A DNA stretch of 12,283 nucleotides, taken from assembly GCA_016190465.1 (NCBI GenBank), contig JACPQP010000508.1:1-12283 (forward strand). Reading direction: 5' to 3'. Source of the DNA: Chloroflexota bacterium (GTDB lineage: Bacteria > Chloroflexota > UBA6077 > FW602-bin22 > JACPQP01). The translations under genes were made by a program, and so were the position numbers. The notes under the pieces are model-generated. The model worked only from the letters and a program-made list of their open reading frames with translations. It was not told the DNA's origin and made no database searches. Positions within the stretch are counted from its first letter, which is position 1, and each line of letters begins with the position of its first letter. Below, piece by piece: positions 1-5,744 of the stretch.

Positions 1-6
1 AAGGTA

Positions 7-66
7 GCTCGCGACTTTAGTCGCCGAGCACCCCCGCCGATACCTACCCCTGTGAGCCCACAGGGG
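7..66. repeat. Two short palindromes at left edge
   Basis: Two hairpin-forming sequences sit near the window edge. At 7-29, GCTCG/CGAGC and CGACT/AGTCG pair around a tiny loop with one bulged C. At 47-66, CCCCTGTG pairs perfectly with CACAGGGG around a 4-nt loop. There is no gene here. They lie beyond the 3' end of the minus-strand permease gene, so the 47-66 hairpin could help end that transcript, but no T-run follows it on the minus strand. They look like intergenic palindromic repeats. The 9-mer GATACCTAC at 39-47 also occurs in the ends of the 118-bp element described elsewhere, which may be chance. Confidence 0.4.
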
Positions 67-87
67 GGGAGGGATAGGGGAGGGGGG
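63..87 (+). other. G-quadruplex motif downstream of permease gene
   Basis: Four G-runs of 7, 3, 4 and 6 residues are separated by loops of 1, 3 and 1 nt, a canonical short-loop quadruplex motif on the plus strand. The permease gene is transcribed from the minus strand, so these G-runs are in the template strand just past its stop codon. A role in stopping or pausing transcription is inference only. Confidence 0.5.
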
Positions 88-118
88 CGGCCTACTGCTC
101 TTCTCCCATCTTCACCGT
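88..118. repeat. 31-bp direct repeat, outer copy
   Basis: This copy is identical to 161-191, which holds the last codons and stop of the permease gene. On the minus strand both encode T-V-K-M-G-E-E-Q-stop. The two copies lie 73 bp apart, and the 42 bp between them contain a palindrome. This outer copy is non-coding. It may be a relic of a tandem gene copy or of a local duplication involving the palindrome. Confidence 0.85.
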
Positions 119-125
119 ATCACCG

Positions 126-152
126 TAGGGGCAGGCCCCCGTGCCTGCCCCC
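126..152. repeat. REP-like palindrome, copy A
   Basis: GGGGCAGGC (128-136) pairs perfectly with GCCTGCCCC (143-151) around a 6-nt loop. Its layout TAGGGGC-N4-C...GTG...GCCCC matches, on the opposite strand, the palindrome at 2987-3010. The two are therefore probably one repeat family flanking the permease gene in inverted orientation. This copy lies between the two 31-bp direct repeats, just after the permease stop codon, where an RNA hairpin could protect or end the transcript. Confidence 0.55.
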
Positions 153-160
153 AACCGATC

Positions 161-191
161 CGGCCTACTGCTCTTCTCCCATCTTCACCGT
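161..191. repeat. 31-bp direct repeat, inner copy (permease 3' end)
   Basis: The inner copy of the exact 31-bp direct repeat also found at 88-118. It covers the stop codon and last eight codons of the permease gene, so this is the coding copy. Confidence 0.85.
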
Positions 192-2939
192 GCGGTAGAG
201 CTGCATGCGCCCGATCAGCCAGATCGTGCTGAGGAGGCCGAGGAACAGCATCACCCCGAGCACGATGTAGATGCGCTGGATGTCGGTCCAGGCGGTCTCG
301 ACGACGAACTTGGGAGTCATCTGGCCGCCGGCCTCGGCGCCCACCTGCAAGAACGGGATGAACAGCGACCCGGTCCAGACGCCGAGCCCGGTCCCGAAGG
401 CGACGCCAAGCAAGATGAGATAGACCTGCTCGAAGACGAGCAAGAGGAGGAGCTGGCGCACCGAGAGGCCCATGGCCCGCAGGATGCCGAGTTGGACGAG
501 ACGCTTCTCGAACGAGAGGAACGCGTACAGGAAGAAGCCGAGCACGGTCAGGAGCGCGGCGACGACGAAGCCGATCGAGAGTACGCCAAACATCCCGGTT
601 CGCTGGGGATCGGTGCGTCCATAGTTGACGGCGACGCGGCTATCGCGGATGGAGATGGCCCGGATGCCGTTCTCGCGCAGCCGGTCGACGATGTCGGCGG
701 AACGCTCGTTCGGGTCGACCTGGAGCCAGACCCGATACGGTTGCTGACCGATCATATCGTAGATGTAGTCGAGGTTGGCGATGAAAAAGAACCCCTTCTC
801 CGGGTAGAGCATCGGGAAGTTCTTGACCGACTCGGCGATGTAGAACTCGACCGGGGTGTTCTCGAATACTAGCGTCACCGGATCGCCGAGACTGAGCTGG
901 TTCTGCTGCATGAACTCCGGGCTGACGATGAGCGCGGCCTCGTTGGCCCCGAGCGCGTTCATCAGCGCGCCCAGCGGCTTGTCCGAGAAATCGGCGCGCC
1001 ACCAGCCCAGGGTCGGATAGGTGGTGCGCTCGATCGCGAGCAACTGCGCGTCCGGGGTGCGGCGGCTCAGCCGGGGCTGGACCTTGTAGAGCTTGAACGG
1101 CGACGCCTCGACGACGCCCTGAACGAAGTGGGCCGAGAAGGGGGGCACGTAGTAGAATCCCCCTTCCTCGTCGTAGTCCCACGCCTCCCAGAGCTCCAGA
1201 TCGGCAGGGATGTCGTAGAAGACCCGGTGGGTGAAGTTGGTGTCGATCGTGTGAGCGGCCGAGGCGGCGTAGGAACCGAGCGCGAGCGTCAGCACGAGCA
1301 GCAGGACCAGCGAGGCGTACTGCACCGGGGTGCGCGCGATCTGCCGGAGCGCCAGGAGAACCGACGCACCACCAACCAGGGCTGCCAGTCGCGAGAAACC
1401 TCTGGTGAGTAGCGGAAAGATGCGCAAGAACATGAGTGAGAGGGCGAAAATGAAGAGCGAGGGCACGATGAGCAACAGCGGATCGATCAGCAGCGTCTCG
1501 TCCTTGGCCAGCGTCAGGATCGACTGCTTCTGCTGAAGCATCCGGTAACCGTACGCGGCGATGGCCAGGAGAGCAACGTCGATGAAAAACCGCTGGTACA
1601 GCGGTCGGCGATTGGACCGGGCGACTTCCTGCTTGTAGCTCACGATGCTGTGGCGGGCCGCGCTTACCGCCGGAATCAGGCTCGCGCCGATCGCCAGCGC
1701 GACCGCCGCCCCGGCGTAGCGCATCGTCTCGGCGTTGATGGTGAGGAAGAGCGGTGGGCGGCGGGCGAAAGCGAGGAAGCCATACGCCTGACCGATCAGT
1801 TGGGAGATCGCCTCGCCGACAAAGGGGCCAATGAGCAGCGCCAATCCCCCCATCAGCACGCCCTCCAGAAAGTAGATCCCCATGAGCTGGATCGTGCTGG
1901 TGCCGCGGCTCTTCATGAGCGCGATCTCGCCGCGCTGTCGCTCGATCACCATGCCGATCGACGTGGCGATGTAGTAGAGGACGACGGCAACCATCGGCAC
2001 GCTCAAGGTGAAGAGCAGGATGTTCAACACGAAGGCGCGCCGCTCGAACTCGGCGAGCGTGTCGGGAAGGGTCGGAAAGAGGCGAGCGCCAGGGATCATC
2101 ACCGAGGCGCGTGTCTCGAGATAGTGCAGGCCGGCGAGCACCCGGCTGGCGTTGACCGAGTGGATCTGGCTCGAATCTGCGATGGCGTACCACGAGAACT
2201 CGTGGGCCGACCGCGGCAAGCGAACGAACACGTTGTTCATAATATTCTCTTCGCTGATGAAGAGCGTGTTGTTGTAGAGGTACGGGTCGTAGATCCAGAA
2301 GTCGCTGTCGGGCTCGAGCGCGTCCCAGATGCCCACGACCTTCAGGGTGATGCCGCTCGGGTTGAACCGCTCGACGTCGCTGTAGATGAACCGATCGCCG
2401 ACCGCCATGTGCAGCTCTTCGGAGGTGGCGATCGAGATGATGGCCGGGATGTCCTCGCCCTCCGCGGCCGGCGTCGTCGGCAGGCCCACTCCCTCGACGA
2501 TCCGAGAGTACTTCGCGAGGTCCTGGTGGTAGGCCACGTAGCCGTAGCGCCGCTCGCTCTGGGGGATCTGACCCTCGACGGCCGCCGGCCAGAGGACGTA
2601 GACGTCGCCGGCGATGTAGCGCACGATTCGGTTGACCGGCAAGTCGAGGATCCAGGAGACGCCCTCCATGAAGTACTTGTCGAACTCCGGCCAGGCCCTC
2701 GTCACATCCGGGTTGCCCCGGTCCTGGAGGTGACGGATCCAGACCGTTCCGGCCGGCCGCTTCTGATCCGTGTGCAGCCGTTGCTGCAAGAGGCGCTCGA
2801 GCGTGCCGTGGGTGTAGAGCGGGACCGCCGAGATCAGGCTCACCGTGATGATGAGCCCGAGGAACGTCGACACCAGGAGCCGGATGTTGTTAGCGCTGCG
2901 CTTGATCACGAGCTGAACGATCGCCAGGAAGCTACGCAT
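165..2939 (-). CDS. FtsX-family ABC transporter permease, large two-module type
   Basis: The 924-residue protein is predicted to be the membrane part of an ABC transporter of the MacB/FtsX/LolCE type. These use ATP hydrolysis to move lipoproteins, peptides or drugs, or to signal, rather than to run a classical substrate channel. One N-terminal helix (about residues 20-42) precedes a large extracytoplasmic domain. A first FtsX module begins near residue 297 and holds the cytoplasmic motif ERQRGEIALMKSRG. Further helices follow (about 430-565), then a second extracytoplasmic domain (about 565-780) and a C-terminal FtsX module (about 783-920) with the parallel motif VQLGILRAMG. The start at 2939 was chosen because GAGAAGG lies about 5 nt upstream and the protein then begins with a short basic segment before the first helix. 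An in-frame Met 20 codons earlier has no such support. No ATPase gene is in the window; it may lie beyond the left edge, which is downstream for this strand. The substrate is unknown. Confidence 0.9.
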   Translation of the reverse strand: MRSFLAIVQLVIKRSANNIRLLVSTFLGLIITVSLISAVPLYTHGTLERLLQQRLHTDQKRPAGTVWIRHLQDRGNPDVTRAWPEFDKYFMEGVSWILDLPVNRIVRYIAGDVYVLWPAAVEGQIPQSERRYGYVAYHQDLAKYSRIVEGVGLPTTPAAEGEDIPAIISIATSEELHMAVGDRFIYSDVERFNPSGITLKVVGIWDALEPDSDFWIYDPYLYNNTLFISEENIMNNVFVRLPRSAHEFSWYAIADSSQIHSVNASRVLAGLHYLETRASVMIPGARLFPTLPDTLAEFERRAFVLNILLFTLSVPMVAVVLYYIATSIGMVIERQRGEIALMKSRGTSTIQLMGIYFLEGVLMGGLALLIGPFVGEAISQLIGQAYGFLAFARRPPLFLTINAETMRYAGAAVALAIGASLIPAVSAARHSIVSYKQEVARSNRRPLYQRFFIDVALLAIAAYGYRMLQQKQSILTLAKDETLLIDPLLLIVPSLFIFALSLMFLRIFPLLTRGFSRLAALVGGASVLLALRQIARTPVQYASLVLLLVLTLALGSYAASAAHTIDTNFTHRVFYDIPADLELWEAWDYDEEGGFYYVPPFSAHFVQGVVEASPFKLYKVQPRLSRRTPDAQLLAIERTTYPTLGWWRADFSDKPLGALMNALGANEAALIVSPEFMQQNQLSLGDPVTLVFENTPVEFYIAESVKNFPMLYPEKGFFFIANLDYIYDMIGQQPYRVWLQVDPNERSADIVDRLRENGIRAISIRDSRVAVNYGRTDPQRTGMFGVLSIGFVVAALLTVLGFFLYAFLSFEKRLVQLGILRAMGLSVRQLLLLLVFEQVYLILLGVAFGTGLGVWTGSLFIPFLQVGAEAGGQMTPKFVVETAWTDIQRIYIVLGVMLFLGLLSTIWLIGRMQLYRTVKMGEEQ

Positions 2940-2986
2940 GAGCCTTCTCGCCCCTTCCGACGGACAATTCCGCCGGAGCATTCGAC

Positions 2987-3010
2987 GGGGCGAACACAAG
3001 GTTCGCCCCT
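2987..3010. repeat. REP-like palindrome, copy B
   Basis: GGGGCGAAC (2987-2995) pairs perfectly with GTTCGCCCC (3001-3009) around the loop ACAAG. Read on the minus strand it starts TAGGGGCGAACC, matching the plan of copy A at 126-152. It lies about 50 bp upstream of the permease start, within the presumed leader RNA. From memory, the family resembles short G/C-rich palindromes common between Chloroflexota genes; no search was done. Confidence 0.55.
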
Positions 3011-3105
3011 AGAGCAGGGAGCAGAGGCATTGAGCCAGGGACGGACCTCTCCCCCCTGCCCGCCGTTCCTAATGTTGCCCGACACGGGGAGGGGGACCGT
3101 GGCTC

Positions 3106-3130
3106 CCCCCTTCCCGCGGCGGGAAGGGGG
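3106..3130. repeat. Perfect 10-bp stem-loop
   Basis: CCCCCTTCCC (3106-3115) pairs with GGGAAGGGGG (3121-3130) around a 5-nt GCGGC loop. A smaller hairpin (CACGG 3083-3087 with CCGTG 3097-3101) lies next to it. Both are in the region between purE and the permease gene and would form in the permease leader RNA. No T-run follows on either strand, so a simple intrinsic terminator is not supported. Confidence 0.5.
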
Positions 3131-3229
3131 CCGGGGGGTTAGGTCACCCGCTTGCTCAACGTCACTGCTCGCCGCTGTAGGCCGCCGGCGCCCCCATCCC
3201 AGCCGATTGCTCAACTGGGTAAGCCTGTG

Positions 3230-3250
3230 GTCCCCCGCACGCGGGGGGAC
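3230..3250. repeat. G/C stem-loop downstream of purE
   Basis: GTCCCCC (3230-3236) pairs with GGGGGAC (3244-3250), and the inner GC-AC-GC bases can extend the stem. It lies about 70 bp past the purE stop codon on the minus strand. It may end or stabilise the purE transcript, or form the first structure of the permease leader. It has no U-tract. Confidence 0.4.
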
Positions 3251-3288
3251 GGCGCATTCGGGTGATGCGCTGGCCGGCCGCCGCAGTC

Positions 3289-3317
3289 ACTATACGAGCG
3301 CGGCGCGCTCAAGTCAA
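3289..3317 (-). promoter_or_regulatory. Sigma-70-type promoter just after purE stop
   Basis: On the minus strand, TTGACT (3317-3312), a 17-nt spacer and TATAGT (3294-3289) make a close match to the housekeeping consensus. It begins 3 bp past the purE stop codon and points to the permease gene, giving that gene its own start of transcription separate from purE. The expected RNA start is near 3282. Confidence 0.65.
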
Positions 3318-3319
3318 GA

Positions 3320-3805
3320 TCAGGGGAGGGTTTCCCGCGCGATGCGCTGCGCCTGGTCCGCGCGGAACTGCCGGAGCTTCTCCCGCAGGTCGGGTCGCTT
3401 GGCGGACAGGATGGCGATCGCCAGCAACGCCGCGTTGGTCGCGCCCGCTCGCCCGATCGCCAGGGTGCCAACAGGTATGCCCGCGGGCATCTGGACGATT
3501 GACAGCAACGAGTCGATGCCCTTGAGTGCCGGGCTCTCCATGGGGACGCCCAGCACCGGGACCAGCGTCTGCGCGGCGATGATCCCCGGCAGGTGCGCCG
3601 CTCCACCCGCCCCGGCGATGATCACCTCGATGCCGCGCTCCTCGACGCGGGCGACGAACTCGGTCAGCAACGCGGGTGTGCGATGCGCCGAGATGATCCG
3701 ACACTCGTGCGCAACGCCGAACTGCGTGAGCATCTCGGCGGCATGCCGCATCGTTTCCCAGTCGGACTTGCTTCCCATGATGACGGCGACGAGTGCGTTG
3801 TCCAT
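3320..3805 (-). CDS. purE: N5-carboxyaminoimidazole ribonucleotide mutase (PurE, class I)
   Basis: The protein (161 residues, a normal length for class I PurE) moves the carboxylate of N5-CAIR to give CAIR in cytoplasmic de novo purine synthesis. Family motifs are in order: GSKSD (11-15), SAHRTP (39-44, with catalytic His41), AGAGGAAHLPG (64-74) and PVGTLAIG (111-118). The start at 3805 fits where PurE proteins normally begin and has GGAG 9 nt upstream. The frame stays open for 93 further codons toward 4084, but that part resembles no protein and crosses the purE promoter. Class I PurE usually works with PurK, often encoded next to it. No purK is in this window: a permease follows and a dehydrogenase diverges upstream. 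The leader contains phased 14-nt repeats that double the ribosome-binding GGAG. Confidence 0.95.
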   Translation of the reverse strand: MDNALVAVIMGSKSDWETMRHAAEMLTQFGVAHECRIISAHRTPALLTEFVARVEERGIEVIIAGAGGAAHLPGIIAAQTLVPVLGVPMESPALKGIDSLLSIVQMPAGIPVGTLAIGRAGATNAALLAIAILSAKRPDLREKLRQFRADQAQRIARETLP

Positions 3806-3857
3806 TTTCGACCGCTCCAATTCGACCGCTCCAATGATCCGTTTCCAATGATCCGTT
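3802..3857 (-). repeat. Four phased 14-nt tandem units in the purE leader
   Basis: Read on the minus strand, the last 52 nt before purE and its first codon split into four 14-nt units. Units 1 and 2 (3857-3844, 3843-3830) are identical, AACGGATCATTGGA. Unit 3 (3829-3816) is GCGGTCGAATTGGA. Unit 4 (3815-3802) shares its first nine bases with unit 3 and runs into the ATG. ATTGGA recurs at 14-nt spacing. The ATTGGAGCGGTCGA stretch holding the ribosome-binding GGAG occurs twice, at the correct distance from the ATG and 14 nt further up. The pattern may be simple slippage or repeated protein-binding sites. Confidence 0.85.
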
Positions 3858-3902
3858 GCGGGCGGTCTCTCCCTCGGCCGCGCCTGGCGGCGGGTGCGGT
3901 AT

Positions 3903-3931
3903 TGTGTAGGCAACGGCCTGGCCAATGTCAA
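3903..3931 (-). promoter_or_regulatory. Probable purE promoter
   Basis: On the minus strand, a perfect TTGACA (3931-3926) is followed after 17 nt by TACACA (3908-3903), a weaker -10 box. The RNA start would be near 3896, giving a leader of about 90 nt that ends in the 14-nt repeats. It is back-to-back with the dehydrogenase promoter about 50 bp away, so a regulator bound between them could affect both genes. Confidence 0.6.
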
Positions 3932-3979
3932 GCGACCGCGGCCCCCGGACGACGGGATATTTCTGAAAATGGGGGCGCG

Positions 3980-3988
3980 TGGTACAAT
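3980..3988 (+). promoter_or_regulatory. Extended -10 promoter for the dehydrogenase
   Basis: TGGTACAAT is an extended -10 element (TG-N-TACAAT) about 100 nt upstream of the start codon at 4087. The -35 region is poor (best TTCTGA at 3961-3966, spacer 16), which an extended -10 can compensate for. A 6-bp stem-loop (CACGGC 4018-4023 with GCCGTG 4029-4034) falls in the expected leader. TTGACG at 4004-4009 with TATGCC at 4026-4031 is a weaker alternative. Confidence 0.5.
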
Positions 3989-4086
3989 CATCATGGGCAG
4001 GCATTGACGCCCGCCGCCACGGCTGTATGCCGTGTGCCCGAGCGTCTCGCTCAGAAGCTTCTCAACGGTGAGGAGGAGATCCACCT

Positions 4087-5358
4087 ATGGCCATCGATTC
4101 TCGCGCGACGAAGTCGGCCGACAACACCTTCGCCATGGCCCAGTACCAGTTCGACCAGGCCGCCGACCGTCTCCAGCTCGACACCAACCTACGCGAGATT
4201 CTCCGCACGTGTGAGCGCGAGCTGACTGTTCACTTCCCGGTCAAGATGAGTGACGGCTCGATCCGCGTGTTCGAGGGGTATCGGGTGCAGCACAACATCG
4301 CTCGCGGCCCGGCCAAGGGAGGCATCCGGTACCACCCTGCCGTGACGCTCGACGAGGTGCGGGCGCTAGCGATGTGGATGACCTGGAAGTGTGCCGTCGT
4401 CGGCATCCCGTTCGGCGGCGCGAAGGGAGGGGTCGTCTGCGAGCCGAAGAAGCTCTCGACGGCCGAGCTCGAGAACCTCACGCGACGCTACGCCACCGAG
4501 ATCTCGGTGCTCATCGGGCCGGATCGGGACATCCCGGCTCCCGACGTCAACACCAACGCTCAAGTAATGGCCTGGATCATGGATACGTACTCGATGGCGG
4601 CTGGCCACTCGGTCCCCGCGGTAGTCACTGGCAAGCCGTTGAGCATCGGCGGGTCAGAGGGGCGAGCGGAGGCGACCTCGCGCGGCTGCCTCACCGTGAT
4701 TCGTGAGACTGCCAAACGCCAGGGGACGGCGCTGCCGGGCCAGACCGCGGTGGTCCAGGGGTTTGGCAACGTCGGTGCACCCCTGGCCACGTTTCTCCAC
4801 GAGCTCGGGGTCAAGGTGATCGCGGTGAGTGATTCCAGTGGGGCGATCTTCAACCCCCGGGGCATCGATATCCCACGGCTCAGCCGCTATAAGTCGGAGA
4901 CCGGATCGGTTGCCCGCTTCATGGGGACAGACCCGCTCGGCCAGGCGGAGCTGCTCGAGCTGCCGTGCGACTGGCTGATCCCGGCGGCGCTGGAGAACCA
5001 GATCACTCGGGCCAACGCTCCTCGCGTACGCGCTCGGGTCGTCGTCGAGGGAGCCAACGGTCCGACGACGCCGGAGGCCGACGCGATTCTCACCGAACGC
5101 GGCATCCTCGTCATCCCCGATATTCTCGCGAACGCAGGTGGGGTCACCGTCTCCTACTTCGAGTGGGTGCAGGACCTTCAGTCGTTCTTCTGGGACGAGG
5201 ACGAGATCAACGCCAAGCTCGACAAGCTGATGACTCGAGCGTTTAGCGCGGTCAGCGCCATCGCCGACCGCCACGACATCGATCTGCGCACTGCCGCGCA
5301 TATGCTCGCGATCGATCGCGTGGCCGAGGCCACCCGCACTCGGGGGATCTACCCGTAG
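4087..5358 (+). CDS. gdhA: NAD(P)-dependent glutamate dehydrogenase (Glu/Leu/Phe/Val family)
   Basis: The 423-residue protein has the length of hexameric bacterial glutamate dehydrogenases. These interconvert glutamate with 2-oxoglutarate and ammonia, linking carbon and nitrogen metabolism in the cytoplasm. The catalytic domain shows RGPAKGG (Lys77), Lys101 and GGAKGG (Lys113). The spacing of these lysines and of Asp153 (IPAPD) matches the Lys89, Lys113, Lys125 and Asp165 set of the Clostridium symbiosum enzyme. The Rossmann domain follows with GFGNVG (225-230) and a strand ending SDS (248-250). The acidic Asp249 suggests NAD rather than NADP. LANAGGVTVSYFEW (347-360) includes Ser356, expected to contact the substrate. 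AGGAGG lies 10 nt before the ATG. Leucine or phenylalanine dehydrogenases are shorter and fit less well. The gene stands alone, divergent from purE, with no linked gltB or regulator. Confidence 0.93.
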   Translation: MAIDSRATKSADNTFAMAQYQFDQAADRLQLDTNLREILRTCERELTVHFPVKMSDGSIRVFEGYRVQHNIARGPAKGGIRYHPAVTLDEVRALAMWMTWKCAVVGIPFGGAKGGVVCEPKKLSTAELENLTRRYATEISVLIGPDRDIPAPDVNTNAQVMAWIMDTYSMAAGHSVPAVVTGKPLSIGGSEGRAEATSRGCLTVIRETAKRQGTALPGQTAVVQGFGNVGAPLATFLHELGVKVIAVSDSSGAIFNPRGIDIPRLSRYKSETGSVARFMGTDPLGQAELLELPCDWLIPAALENQITRANAPRVRARVVVEGANGPTTPEADAILTERGILVIPDILANAGGVTVSYFEWVQDLQSFFWDEDEINAKLDKLMTRAFSAVSAIADRHDIDLRTAAHMLAIDRVAEATRTRGIYP

Positions 5359-5364
5359 GGAAGC

Positions 5365-5392
5365 CGTCGGCGCTCGGCGGTCAGCTTTCAGC
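5365..5392 (-). repeat. Degenerate heptamer repeats (GCTGANN/GCCGANN), left block
   Basis: On the minus strand this reads as four back-to-back 7-nt units: GCTGAAA, GCTGACC, GCCGAGC and GCCGACG. It begins just after the dehydrogenase stop codon. A second block in the opposite orientation lies at 5668-5688. Degenerate 7-nt repeats are known between genes in cyanobacteria and other phyla; a function here is not evident. Confidence 0.55.
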
Positions 5393-5617
5393 CAGGGATC
5401 GTGCCATCGCGATGCGCCTGCCCCGCGACGCCCTCAGCCCCAAGCACTCACAGCGCACGGTCCTGCGCCCCACGGCCAGGCCCGTGACTACGGTCCCTGC
5501 GTTTGGCTGGGACGGGGCACGCCCGGCGGCCAGTTGGCAATGATCTCGGCCACGATCTCCTTACCTTAGAGACCCGTTCAAGCGCCGCTGGCGAGTCTCG
5601 GTGGGCCGCCCCCCCTG

Positions 5618-5626
5618 TGCTATACT
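5618..5626 (+). promoter_or_regulatory. Extended -10 promoter for dnaE
   Basis: TGCTATACT is a near-perfect extended -10 element (TG-N-TATACT). No good -35 box is present (TCGGTG at 5598-5603 is the closest at 17-nt spacing). The RNA start would be near 5633, giving a leader of about 110 nt before the dnaE ATG. This promoter probably also serves the small membrane-protein gene after dnaE. Confidence 0.6.
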
Positions 5627-5667
5627 GTTTCCGCGCGGTCACCGGGGACCCCACCCTGAATCTCCCA

Positions 5668-5688
5668 TCTGACCGCTGATTGCTGACG
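5668..5688 (+). repeat. Degenerate heptamer repeats, right block
   Basis: Three back-to-back 7-nt units, TCTGACC, GCTGATT and GCTGACG, lie in the expected dnaE leader. They are of the same type as the block at 5365-5392 but on the opposite strand. Confidence 0.5.
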
Positions 5689-5744
5689 GCTTCCTGGGGC
5701 CACGCTCAACAGGCCGTCTCGGTGTACCCAGCGGCGGAGGCCCG

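Larger units (their letters stand above)
2940..3319 (-). other. 380-bp non-coding leader/intergenic region
   Basis: The stretch between the purE stop and the permease start holds no credible gene. A reading frame across 2906-3214 on the minus strand translates palindromic G/C repeats into Pro/Arg/Gly-rich sequence and is judged spurious. What is present is a good minus-strand promoter at 3289-3317 and hairpins at 3230-3250, 3106-3130 and 2987-3009, then the permease ribosome-binding site. If the promoter drives the permease gene, its leader is about 340 nt long and highly structured. Confidence 0.6.
5359..5744. other. 386-bp intergenic region before dnaE
   Basis: No convincing gene is present. 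The stretch holds degenerate heptamer repeats at both ends (5365-5392 and 5668-5688) and the dnaE promoter near 5621. On the minus strand 5559-5488 reads as a 23-codon coding-like tail (E-I-V-A-E-I-I-A-N-W-P-P...) ending in TAG, with a stop codon just upstream in frame; it may be a gene relic. No terminator for the upstream dehydrogenase gene could be identified. Confidence 0.5.

Noticed and set aside
141..872. 243-codon plus-strand open frame opposite the permease gene
   Set aside because: It is antisense to a clear FtsX-type coding region and yields an Asp/Glu/Arg/His-rich product typical of the reverse strand of GC-rich genes. The same holds for the frames at 1650-3851 plus and 640-2193 minus.
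2906..3214. 102-codon open frame on the minus strand between purE and the permease gene
   Set aside because: It runs through palindromic G/C repeats, gives a Pro/Arg/Gly-rich product with no recognisable domain, overlaps the permease start and lacks a good ribosome-binding site.
3802..3857. CRISPR-like array
   Set aside because: The units are only 14 nt, contiguous and without spacers, and no cas gene is present.
3806..4084. N-terminal extension of purE up to 254 residues
   Set aside because: The extra residues match no PurE feature and would cover the purE promoter and the 14-nt repeats. The ATG at 3805 has a ribosome-binding site and gives the usual length.
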